DNA from: Allomyces macrogynus ATCC 38327
Taxonomy: Eukaryota; Blastocladiomycota; Blastocladiomycetes; Blastocladiales; Blastocladiaceae
Reading direction: 5' to 3'
DNA: 64,000 bases
Assembly: GCA_000151295.1 (NCBI GenBank)
Contig: GG745342.1
Span: 456,447-520,446, forward strand
Within the stretch, counting starts at the first letter, position 1. Each line of letters starts with the position of its first letter. The position numbers were made by a program, and so were the translations under genes. Shown piece after piece: positions 1 through 8,705 of the stretch. A model generated the notes under the pieces. That model was not told where the DNA came from. It did no database searches and was given only the letters and a program-made list of their open reading frames with translations.

Positions 1-1
1 G

Positions 2-1771
2 TACCTGTTCAGTCCGGCGCACGCGTCGTCGCGCCACGCCGCGTCCCACATTCACACGTTCCTGGCGCGCGCGTGTGCCGCGCCCGAAGTGCACGTCGAC
101 GTACTGGCCGAGATTTACCGCGCGTTCCCGGCGGCCGATGCGCGCGTGCTCGCGTGGATCGGGAAGCCGGTCGGCGAGAACAAGAAGCGCGAGGGCGCAC
201 TGCGCTCGCTCGCGATGGCGGCGCATTTCTTGACGGCCGACGACGAGGCGAGTGGTGCCGTGGACGAAATTGTGTCGGTCTGGGGGCGCATGGAGATGGG
301 GGAGAAGGGCATGGACGAGCTCGCGCCCGCGGATGTGTTGGCGGATGTGCTCCTGGAACTGACGGCGCACGCATCGGCGTGGCTGCGCCGGCTGTGTCAG
401 CAGGTCATGGCTGCGTTTGCTGACGACATGTCGGAGAACGCGTTTGGGTTGATGGTTACGGCGCTCGCGGGCGAGTCGGGCGAGGAGGAGGAGGACGAGA
501 GCGAGGTTGAGATGACGGTGGGGACGGATGACGAAGACGAGGACGAGGAAGAGGAAGATGAGGACGACGAGCAGGACGAGGACGCGATGGACGTTGACGA
601 GGACGAGGCGGACCAGGATGAGGACAGTGACGATGACGACGATGCCGAGGACGACGAGTCGGGCAAGTCTGGCCGCCAGACGCAGCTGTCGAACGCGATC
701 ATCCAGGCGCTGCAGACGTCCGGCATGGCGCAGACGGCTGACGACGAGTCCGACATGGACGACGACGCGATGCTGGCGCTCGACGGCGTCCTCGCGTCGA
801 TCGTGCAAAAGCAGCGGTCCAAGTCGCGCACGACCGACCAGCTGCACTTCCAGTACCGTATTGCCGACCTGCTCGCCGTCTACCTCAAGCACCAGCCGGA
901 GATCACGCTTGTGCAGATTCGCGCGCTCGTCGAACGCATTGCCGCGACCGAGGACAAGAACCTCGCGACCAAGCTGTGGGTTGCGCTCGCGCAGGCCAAG
1001 AAGGTGAGCAGCTCGACGGTCGATGTCGATGGCGAGGCATCGCAGGTTGACCCAGACGTGGTCGTGACGACGCTGCTCAAGGGCAACCTTGCGCAGGCGC
1101 ACCCGATTCTCGCCAAGGTCTTCAAGACGTTCCCGCCCTCGGACGCGGTCACGAGCGTTTTCCTCAAGGACCTCAAGCGGTACAAGTCGGTCATTGCTAG
1201 CTTAGCCAAGACGCAGCCGGGCACATGCGCGCACCTGTTGGCCGGGACCGTCGCGCAGCTTTCGCGCAAGTCGGCCAAGGCGTTCCAGCCCGTGCTCTTC
1301 CCGCTGCTCGAGCGGCTCCATGTCGAGCCGGCACTGCAGGCGGCCATGACTGGGCCACTGGACGGCGCGGCCGAGACCACGGGGCCGGCGACGCCCGCCA
1401 AGGGCAAGAAGAAAGGCAAGGCGGCTGCGCCGGCACCCAAGGCCGGTCCGACGATTGCGGGCAAGCTTGCGGAGCTTATGCGCGCCGAACTGGCCGCGGA
1501 CCCAAAGGACGCGTCGCTGCTCAAGATCACGGTCGTGGCGCTGCGCGCCATGGTCAAGGCCGGCATGGACGTGACCGTGTTTGGCGAGGGGCTCGACGCC
1601 GTGCCCGTCTCCAAGAAGCAGGCGGTGCAGAACTTGCTGCGCGAGGCCAAGAAGCTGACAGGTGTCGCGGGCGGTGCGGAGCCAGATGAGCCGGCCAAGG
1701 CCGCGAAGCCCAAGGCACCGGCAGGCAACAAGAAGAAGAGCAAGGGGAGCGGCAAGGCGCAGGCTGCGTGA
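2..1771 (+). CDS. POL5: POL5/MYBBP1A-like nucleolar protein, C-terminal part (runs off the left edge)
   Basis: The reading frame is open from the first bases to a TGA, so the 5' part of the gene lies outside the window; the visible 589 or so codons have no clear intron. The pattern fits the DNA polymerase V/MYBBP1A family, HEAT-like nucleolar proteins needed for rRNA synthesis and pre-rRNA processing; despite the name they are not polymerases. Visible marks are a helical segment (ALRSLAMAAHFL), then a long Asp/Glu tract encoded at about 485-660, then the family's conserved segment with FQYRIADLLAVYLKHQPE, and a Lys/Ala-rich tail ending PKAPAGNKKKSKGSGKAQ, typical of a basic nucleolar signal. 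Acidic tract followed by this helix is the usual order. The homology call rests on pattern memory. An in-frame GTGAGC at 1004 could be read as an intron donor, but the frame stays open and I keep it as coding. Confidence 0.8.
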   Translation, partial: YLFSPAHASSRHAASHIHTFLARACAAPEVHVDVLAEIYRAFPAADARVLAWIGKPVGENKKREGALRSLAMAAHFLTADDEASGAVDEIVSVWGRMEMGEKGMDELAPADVLADVLLELTAHASAWLRRLCQQVMAAFADDMSENAFGLMVTALAGESGEEEEDESEVEMTVGTDDEDEDEEEEDEDDEQDEDAMDVDEDEADQDEDSDDDDDAEDDESGKSGRQTQLSNAIIQALQTSGMAQTADDESDMDDDAMLALDGVLASIVQKQRSKSRTTDQLHFQYRIADLLAVYLKHQPEITLVQIRALVERIAATEDKNLATKLWVALAQAKKVSSSTVDVDGEASQVDPDVVVTTLLKGNLAQAHPILAKVFKTFPPSDAVTSVFLKDLKRYKSVIASLAKTQPGTCAHLLAGTVAQLSRKSAKAFQPVLFPLLERLHVEPALQAAMTGPLDGAAETTGPATPAKGKKKGKAAAPAPKAGPTIAGKLAELMRAELAADPKDASLLKITVVALRAMVKAGMDVTVFGEGLDAVPVSKKQAVQNLLREAKKLTGVAGGAEPDEPAKAAKPKAPAGNKKKSKGSGKAQAA

Positions 1772-2152
1772 AGAATGTCGTTTGTCTTTTTTGTTGTTGC
1801 TCACGGCGTGGATTTGATTTGATTCTGTTGAGGTTGTGCCATACATTTTGATTCAACGTTTACTTGCTGATCTATCCAGCCTGCATGCAATGTCGCCAGC
1901 GATAACACGTCCGAACATGATCTGTCAGCGCTGAGCTCCGCGTCGTCCTCATCATGGGCCATTGTGGGGTTTGGCAGCGCAAGAACTGATGCACCAGAGT
2001 CCTCGGAGCCGGTGGTTGCGGTTCAACTCCCGAGCACGCCGCCACAAACCCCCATCACCATTCCACAAGAACAAAACCATTGCCGCGCTCCATCGATTTC
2101 CTGGCTCAACCACCAGCAACTTGCCCACAAGCACCGCTCATTTGCAACCACG
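1772..2152. other. Intergenic, POL5 3' end to methyltransferase start
   Basis: About 380 bp with lower GC than the flanking genes, T-rich just after the POL5 stop (1784-1850) as expected for a 3' UTR. The frame of the next gene stays open from 1964, so its N-terminus could be longer than I call. No other gene is supported. Confidence 0.5.
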
Positions 2153-3339
2153 ATGATGACCAACCGGACCATGTTGGCCGCAGTGCAACGCGTTGCCGCC
2201 ATCGCCCGCCCGTTCCAACGCCCCGCTCTCGCCGTTGCTGCTGCCAGTAGAAAAATGACGCTCGCCTCGGCCTCGACCATCTCTCTCAGCAACAGCAGCA
2301 GCATCGCGAAAGACTCTGCAACGGCATCGACTACCAAGATTTCCCCCGACATCCAAGCGCGACTCGACATGGACAAGAAGACGATGCAGTCGGTGATTGC
2401 CGAATCCACGGCCAAGGGCGAGAATGGTCTGTTCAACTTCGACCAGGGCAGCGAATGTGATGCGAATGATCGATCTAACGCGGTGGTCGTCTTTGCTTTT
2501 AGCGTGGGAGCAAATGTGGCAGGAGGGCGGTGCGTTTTCTCTTCAAGTTGGCTCGCTCACGACTTGCAGTGCTTTGACGCGAGCGAATCCTGCATAGCCA
2601 CGCCATGGGACAAGGGCACGGCCTCGCCGGCACTCGTCAAGCTCATCAACGAGGACCGGATTCCGGAGGGGCGCGTTTTGGTGCCCGGATGTGGTGGGGT
2701 GCGATTGTTTCGATGCCCCATTCTGTGCGGGCCGGGCCGCCGCTGATTTTCGCTCGGCCTCTCTCTACTAGGGCTACGACTTGGTCGCGCTCGCGTCGCC
2801 GACGCGCTTTGCCGTGGGCGTCGACATCAGTCCAACCGCCGTTGCCAAGGTCCGGGAGGTACGCATGCACGCACGAATCGCAGGCGCACCGTCCTTCTTC
2901 CGCTCATTCTTCCGGAATTTATCGACACTAGACCCTCAGCAAGCACCAGGTCCCCGGCAACCAAGCAGCCGTGATTGCGGCCGACTTCTTCACCTTCACC
3001 GAGTCGGATCTGCCGGCGCATGCGACCACGAGTGCCGACGGCACGGCGACGCCGCAGTTTGACGCGATCTTCGACTACACGTTCAAGTGCGCTCTGCCGC
3101 CGGCGTGGCGCCCGCGGTGGGCCGCGCGCATGGCCGAACTGGTGCGTCCAGGTGGCACACTCGTCACGCTCATGTACCCGCTCGGCGATCATCTCGACGG
3201 CCCGCCGTTTGCCGTGACCCCGGATGGTTACCGCGAGTTGCTGTGCGACGCGTTTGACGAGATTGAGGTCAGTGACTGCGAGAGTTTCCCGGCACGCGTG
3301 GGCCGCGAGAAGCTTGGCGTGTGGAAGCGCAAGGCCTAG
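2153..3339 (+). CDS. TPMT-family S-adenosylmethionine-dependent methyltransferase
   Basis: Five exons: 2153-2456, 2503-2529, 2598-2698, 2772-2858, 2944-3339, giving 304 aa. All phases close, although the last acceptor is AAG rather than CAG. Family marks in order: WEQMWQEGATPWDKG, SPAL, LVPGCGGGYD (motif I, SAM binding), FAVGVDIS, FDAIFDYTF, PRWAARMAELVRPGG, then LVTLMYPLGDH. These are diagnostic of the thiopurine/halide/thiol methyltransferase family (PF05724), which in fungi methylates small thiols, halides or sulfide; the substrate cannot be read from sequence. The first 55 residues are rich in Ala, Arg and Ser without acidic residues, like a mitochondrial presequence. The start ATG is the first of two adjacent ATGs; an upstream in-frame start is possible. 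Exon 2 is a 27-bp micro-exon that carries the invariant WEQMWQEG. Confidence 0.85.
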
Positions 3340-3914
3340 ATTCGCGACGACACCGATGCCGTTTCGGTGGCTGTCTGCCAGCGGCCATGTCTTGGGTCCA
3401 GGCCGGATTGCATAAGCAGCTGCATGTCGATATTCAAAATGTATTTTTGGCTGGCATATGAGGCTGTGGACGCGTACAAAAGCAGGACAACCAAAGAATG
3501 GGAAATGAAACACAATAACCCTGTGCTTCACATCGCATCACATCACATCACACCGCATCACCGCCCTCTCCCCATGCTTTCTCACTGGCCACCACAGCCA
3601 CCACCAAGTGTTTGAAGGCGTGAAATCGAAGCTTTGGCTCGTCGCCCGCGACCTGGCGCCTCTGTCCATGTGTTTATTCCCTTCCCTCAAATGCGGGATG
3701 GCCGCCGCCAGGTAAGGGAGAGCAAAGAACTATTCGGAGGAATTTAAGGATGGGCTGACATTCTCTTCCACCACACTCACGAGCGCCACGCAAAGTTGGG
3801 CATGAAACCGAGAGAAGTCATGGACGAATCACAGTTAAGCAGGGCGACGAGAACTGGGCACGTTCCATTGAAGATGGAAGGATCGTCAAACAGAAATTGC
3901 ATTTCTACAATCAT
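3340..3914. other. Intergenic between convergent methyltransferase and cyclophilin genes
   Basis: About 575 bp shared by two 3' ends. It contains a short ATCAC-type repeat around 3529-3560 (repeated catcacatcac units). No open frame here shows a recognisable protein. Confidence 0.45.
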
Positions 3915-4766
3915 TTACTCCGGTCTTGCGTCGTGAAGACCGTCTTGGTCCGCAACGACGACGCGCGCCGCCAAGATCTTGACATCGACACGAGGTGCGT
4001 CTGCCTTGTCGGTCTCGACAGCGCCCATGCGCTTGACGACCGCCATTCCCGCAGCGACACGGCCGAAGATGGTGTGTTTGCCTACTCGCTCGTCGTGATT
4101 AGTGACGGACGGGCTGGCGCCTCGGATATTCCAATCAACAGCGGAAGTCATACCATCGAGCCACCGAGTCGGGGCGAGCGTAATGAAAAACTGGCTGCCG
4201 TTCTGGCAACAAAACGACGCAGTTGTCAGCAACTGACTTGGCGCTTGACCACGCGAAGGGGTGTGAGCGAAAAGTACCGTGTTGGGACCCGCGTTCGCCA
4301 TGGACAAGATGCCGGCGCCCGTGTGCTTGAGGTCGGGGTGAATCTCGTCCTCAAACTTGCCGCCATAGATGCTGCTACCCCCGCGACCCGTACCGGTCGG
4401 GTCTCCACCTTGGATCATGAAGTTCGGGATGATTCGGTGAAACTGGGGAACAGAAAACCGAGTAGGTCGTGGTCAGGACCCATCCGACACTTTCAGAGGA
4501 GGGGCAGCAGTCGATCGCAAAGAACCTTGATGCCGTTGTAGTATCCGCGGCGCACCAGCTCGTAGAAATTGCGACATGTCCTTGGTGCGTGGTCCCAGTA
4601 GAGCTCGAGCGTAATCGGGCCCTGTTCATGGCAATTCGGGTTCAATGACGCCTTGTTGGTAATCGGTGTGACGTGAGGAGTATTGCGACAATACCATTGT
4701 CGTTTCCAAGACGACATTGCCGAGTTCCGTGGACATGGCCTCATCAGCCATATCGAGCGACGCCAT
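3915..4766 (-). CDS. PPIL1: Peptidyl-prolyl cis-trans isomerase, PPIL1-type cyclophilin
   Basis: Five exons on the minus strand: 4766-4695, 4621-4526, 4442-4278, 4202-4154, 4081-3915; 182 aa, all phases consistent, four introns of 72-83 bp. The protein follows human PPIL1 almost block for block: [52 protein letters not shown] (with the catalytic Arg), [35 protein letters not shown]1 is a small spliceosomal cyclophilin recruited with SNW1/SKIP; it isomerises prolyl bonds. Differences from the family: a 23-residue N-terminal extension and a C-terminus longer by about 15 residues ([18 protein letters not shown]). The gene fires away from the ACT-domain gene, sharing a roughly 485-bp promoter region. 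Confidence 0.93.
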
Positions 4767-5251
4767 TTTGGATTGACCGTGCTGCGCTTGCTAGAGTTTC
4801 GTGCGCGGAGTTAGACGCGAAATAGTTGCTGAATATCTGTCGCAAATGGATTTTGCAGATGCAACAACAGCCAGAGACTCCAGCATTGTCAAAGTTCATT
4901 TTTGTTCCACGTCAATGTCGCCTGACCCACGTCGTGGCCATTCCCTGTAGCCATACTTTGAAGCCATTCTTGGTCAGGTTCTCCCCGTCTCCAACAAGTT
5001 CCGAATGCTTCCAAGCGTTTCTGACCAGATATAGTCTTGCAGGGTTGGCATTCAGCTCCCTTGGGTCAACGTGGCAGATGTGTTTCCTGTCGCAGTTGAC
5101 GGTATCGTCGAAATCACCGTAATAAGTAACCGCCCGCCCTCCCATCTTCAGCTCTCCTTGCGTCGGACCAGCCGCATTCTCGTCACCTTTGCCAAGCAAA
5201 GCTTCTCCACCTGCACGCGAGCCGTGACCATTGCACCAAACCGCTCAAGTC
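4767..5251. promoter_or_regulatory. Divergent promoter region between PPIL1 and ACT-domain genes
   Basis: Both neighbouring genes start at its edges and point outward, so it must hold both promoters. I see no clear TATA box. A 95-codon minus-strand frame crosses it but shows no recognisable domain. Confidence 0.45.
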
Positions 5252-5695
5252 ATGTCCGCCCCACAAACCACGACCACGCACCGCCTGACGTTCCGCGCTC
5301 TCTCGGAAACGTTTGCCATCCACCGGCTCCCGCCAGCGACTCCGGTCCCGCGCTCGGTTCTCGACCTCCTGTGGTTCACTGTGTCCCGCACGCACGACGA
5401 GCTCTCGCTGCTGGTGCCCACCTCGTACCAGCTCCAGGTCGATGCGGGTATTGACCACCGCATCGAGACACCGTACCGCGCGTTTCAGATTGTTGGAACG
5501 CTCGATTTTTCGCTCGTTGGAATTCTCGCCGACGTGGCCACCATCTTGAAGGCCGTGGGGATCCCCATTTTTGTCATTAGCACATATGACACGGACTATG
5601 TGCTCGTGCGCGCGGACCGTGCCGATGCGGCGCGCACGAATTTGGTTGCAGCAGGACATATCGTTGTCGATGAGCAAGTCGGCGCAAAGGAATGA
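5252..5695 (+). CDS. Small ACT-domain protein (ACT_7/CASTOR-like)
   Basis: Intronless, 147 aa from the first ATG. The C-terminal half carries the ACT_7 (PF13840) signature: RAFQIVGTLDFSLVGILADV, then ILKAVGIPIFVISTYDTDYV, then LVRADRADAARTNLVAAGHI. This is the ligand-binding fold of aspartate kinases, found as a stand-alone protein in fungi and bacteria and as paired domains in the animal arginine sensor CASTOR1. An amino-acid-sensing or regulatory role is therefore likely but unproven; no catalytic domain is attached. The N-terminal 70 residues contain SVLDLLWFTVSRTHDELSLL, the usual preceding beta-rich half. High GC third positions match other housekeeping genes here. Confidence 0.85.
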   Translation: MSAPQTTTTHRLTFRALSETFAIHRLPPATPVPRSVLDLLWFTVSRTHDELSLLVPTSYQLQVDAGIDHRIETPYRAFQIVGTLDFSLVGILADVATILKAVGIPIFVISTYDTDYVLVRADRADAARTNLVAAGHIVVDEQVGAKE

Positions 5696-6054
5696 GTGAT
5701 TATTGGAGATGGACACGATCCGTCAAGTTTTGACCCTTGCCTATCGCTTCCAGACCGATGCGTATAGCCGTTTGTCATTTGCCCATGTAACGTCCAGGAT
5801 AATGCAGTGGGAGTCTTACGCTGGCATGATTGGGGAGCCTTTGATTTTCAAGATTGCCTCCACAAATGTATGATGGTCACCATTTCGTGAGACTTCGAAT
5901 AAGTTCTGATCCCTCCCATTTCCTCACCCTGGTTGTCAGGTTGGGTCTTGAGATCAAGATCACAGCGTCGGATTGAATGAAGTCTTGAACCTCTGGCCAA
6001 CGTCTCCGTCATGACGAGCACCAACAGTCCTCGCTGGAAACGTCAAGGATTTGC
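5696..6054. other. Intergenic, AT-richer
   Basis: About 360 bp with noticeably lower GC than the genes. It leads into the decayed leucine-rich remnant. No feature is supported. Confidence 0.4.
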
Positions 6055-7166
6055 GTGCAATCGACGGCGGGGAAGATCGAGTTTGCCTCCCAGCCGCAAT
6101 CAAGTCGCATTTCGAGAGCCTTCCTGCCACCGCTCTGGACCAGATTCTCGAATCTTGCACCACATCCGTACAACAAGCCGCTATTCTTTGCCAACCGCAA
6201 GAACGATACAGACGTGGTCGACGTGGATGGCACGCGCGGTCTTTTCCAGCTCGCTTATGCATTGCCCATATTGTTTGTCCCTGCAATGAGCTGGGCCATT
6301 CACACCGCGCCTCTTGGATTTGTGCTGTTGCGGTCGCCGTCGGAAGCAGTTTGCATGATGGATACCCCGACGTATGACCTTGCCGGTTTGTTGGTAAGCC
6401 GACTTGGCTCACGGGTTTCCCGCTTTTCCCAGCAGATTGGCCCGGTCACTGGGTGAGTACACTTCTTGGTCACAGACGCGACTTGGACTTTTTACCAGGC
6501 TCTGTTTGACCGCGTTTTGCGGGATCATGGCCAACGCTTCGAGGAAGTGCGAGTTGCCTGGAGTGGACTGGAGTTCGCTCTCGCGTTGTGACCTACTTGC
6601 TCAATTCATCGCGCGGCACCCGCCTGCATCGCTCGACTTGACGTTCCAGAACAGCTCGCACGAAATGGATCGTGTTCTTTGATAAGTTGATCAAGCAGGG
6701 CGCCAGCGTTGCGATCAGTGCGCTCGACCTGACGCGCACGGACGGTTGGTGGGGCAAGGACCTCGACATCTGCCGGCTGCCGAATCTGGTCACGTTGCGG
6801 CTCTGGTCCATGCCGCTGGTCCACCTGCACCATCTCGCACTAGGTGCTCCCGCACCTCCACCAACTCAAGAACCAGTCGATCAAGCGGACTCAACGTTCG
6901 CGTCCATGACGGAGACGGCATTCACTGTGTTTGTGACCAGCATGCTGCCGCAGCTCTGCAAGCTGGTCTTTCGCGGCATGAGCAGCCCGATTTCATTTGC
7001 TGCGGTGACTGCAGCCCTGCCTCGGTCGGTGCAGTTTCTGGATCTGGTCAACTGCGCTCCAGTGAGCGACCACGAGTTTAATGGGCTCATGGAGGCCCTG
7101 TTCGACAAGTATCGTGTGATTTGGTTGATGGTGGCCACCCCAGAGAGATTGTTCTTCCAGGAGTAA
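6055..7166 (+). pseudogene. Remnant of a leucine-rich F-box-like gene
   Basis: Broken into at least two open segments (about 6055-6456 and 6672-7166) in different frames. One frame near 6110 reads ESLPATALDQILESC, which resembles the start of an F-box. The second segment has alternating Leu spacing typical of degenerate leucine-rich repeats: LPNLVTLRLWSMPLVHLHHL and MLPQLCKLVFRGMSS, then SVQFLDLVNCAPVSDHEFNG. The same style of protein occurs at 33.5-34.7 kb and 35.3-36.4 kb, so this looks like a dispersed member of one expanded family. No function can be assigned. It could instead be an intron-rich living gene whose splicing I failed to resolve, but no clean GT/AG joins restore a single frame. 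Confidence 0.45.
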
Positions 7167-7827
7167 CACATCGAGCTGGACAAGAACAGTCCTCCTGGCG
7201 TACGGATCACGTCCAAGGTTGGAGGGATGGTAGACAGAGTTGTATTCGCGGAGAGTGTTTATGAACAACTTTGAATTTTGTTCCGTACATTTGAGCTTCT
7301 CGTCGCTCGTCTTCGGCTGGATGTCATGGAATCGCTGGCACAGGCTTGACCAGCCCCTCATGATTTGAGGAAAGGCAATGTCGTCGCGTTCTCTGCTTTC
7401 AGCATGGCGGTCGCGCGAGTGCGCCATTTTGTCAAGAATCTGGATATGCAGCAGATACGTGATCATTATCTTACGTATGCCGCTAAGGTGCCGTTCAAAC
7501 CGCTTCAAGTGACCAAGTTTTGCGGAGAGAAATGTAAACCGGCTCACAGTGCCAGCCCCACTAATCATGTCAAGACGACGTGGGTTGCACCCCAAATCAC
7601 TCTATGGGTGTGAACCGGACGTGACGAGGACCGATGCCATTTTGAGTTTCTTCCAGGATCAGTCACGCAAATCGAGGTAATCAAGACCGGAAATCCAGGC
7701 TCACGGGAGACTTGGCAATCGCAAACATTGGCATCCATAAATATGAGTCCAAAAGATGTCGAACAACTGACATCCAAGCGACACGAGCAAGGTGCGACAA
7801 CAAATGTGTTGCAACTGCATTATTCAG
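7167..7827. other. Intergenic, no supported gene
   Basis: About 660 bp with composition closer to 50% GC. A 200-codon minus-strand frame overlaps it and the leucine-rich remnant, but has no recognisable features and looks like an antisense shadow. Confidence 0.4.
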
Positions 7828-8245
7828 TCAGCGTCCTTCACCTTGAGCAGGTCCAGGACCATGTCGCGCGCAGTGCGGCGCACAAGTAATCAAACCAGAT
7901 CGGAATTTACAGCGTGAGGTTGCTGGGTGGAGCAAGAAAGAGGACCACAAAACGCTGCAGCACCATGACGTACCATTTCTTGCGAGGAACCGCATCAACA
8001 AGCACGACGCCGCCCGTGAGGTGATTGCGCGGCTCCATGGCCTGCGCAACAGAGTCCACAATCGACTTGATGAGCGCCTGCTGCGCCGCCGGGTCGGTGA
8101 GCACGGCCTTGGACCGCGGGCCAACCGCGGCGCACAGCAGTTGGTCCTCCACCACGGCATTGCCAGCGCGCCAGATGGGCACAGCGACAGCGTCAAGCAC
8201 ACCGCCGACCTTGAGAATCTCGGCCTCGATTTCGCCCGGGAAGAC
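7828..8245 (-). pseudogene. Orphan C-terminal fragment of an AMP-forming acyl-CoA ligase (ANL superfamily)
   Basis: Minus strand. After a perfect acceptor context (CTAAC branch-like site then TAG, 8258-8246) the frame reads VFPGEIEAEILKVGGVLDAV, then AVPIWRAGNAVVEDQLLCAA, and further on NHLTGGVVLVDAVPRKKW. This is the C-terminal lid domain of AMP-binding enzymes (4-coumarate or fatty-acid ligase type). A donor (GTACGT) follows at 7973, and the last coding piece RRTARDMVLDLLKVKDAD precedes the TGA at 7828. However, no AG occurs between about 7862 and 7920 on this strand, so the last acceptor is missing. Upstream (8250-8705) I find no adenylate-forming core with the P-loop-like or TGD motifs. 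The fragment therefore looks like the tail of a deleted gene. Confidence 0.6.
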
Positions 8246-8249
8246 CTAG

Positions 8250-8705
8250 TTAGACAGACCATGGGCCAACAAGTGTCAGGAATCGAGTCGCGTCAGTGTA
8301 TCACACGCATTGGATGCATAAGCAGGAGTGAAGAAGCGTGATTTCACTCTTCCGATCATGACGGATCTGGGTTGGGCAAGCGTTCGTCTCTGATCCGGTC
8401 CTGGTCAGACGCGACCCAGCCTCTCAGACTGTGATCGCGTCCAGCGACTGGCGGTGGCAGCACGACCCATTTGACACGGTATGGGAAGAACGGCAAGCAG
8501 TATGAGAGCAGCTTGGGATCATAACCGTGAATTCAGATTCGGATTGGCACGCAACAAGACTCGCAACAGCAACACATCGTCCATCCTCCACCCACTGGCA
8601 ATCCGAGCAAGAGCCGGCAAAAAACCTAACTCCCCACCCTTGCTATTGCTGCTGTCTTCGGCCTACGCGCCAGACTGGTGTCTACACCAGCATCAACGCC
8701 ACGCA
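8250..8705. other. Gap upstream of the ligase fragment and downstream of the Snt2-like gene
   Basis: About 455 bp. On the minus strand one frame (about 8520-8350) reads FFPYRVKWVVLPPPVAGRDH, possibly another decayed exon of the ligase, but the match is too weak to call. Confidence 0.35.

Noticed and set aside
1004..1070. Possible intron in POL5 (GTGAGC to CAG)
   Set aside because: The frame remains open throughout and the flanking sequence reads as normal protein, so an intron is not needed.
880..1755. Minus-strand frame of 291 codons
   Set aside because: Antisense shadow of the POL5/MYBBP1A gene, which has clear family segments on the plus strand.
4912..5199. 95-codon minus-strand frame between PPIL1 and the ACT gene
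   Set aside because: No recognisable feature, and it sits in a divergent promoter region.
6993..7595. Minus-strand frame of 200 codons
   Set aside because: Antisense to the leucine-rich remnant, without a domain.
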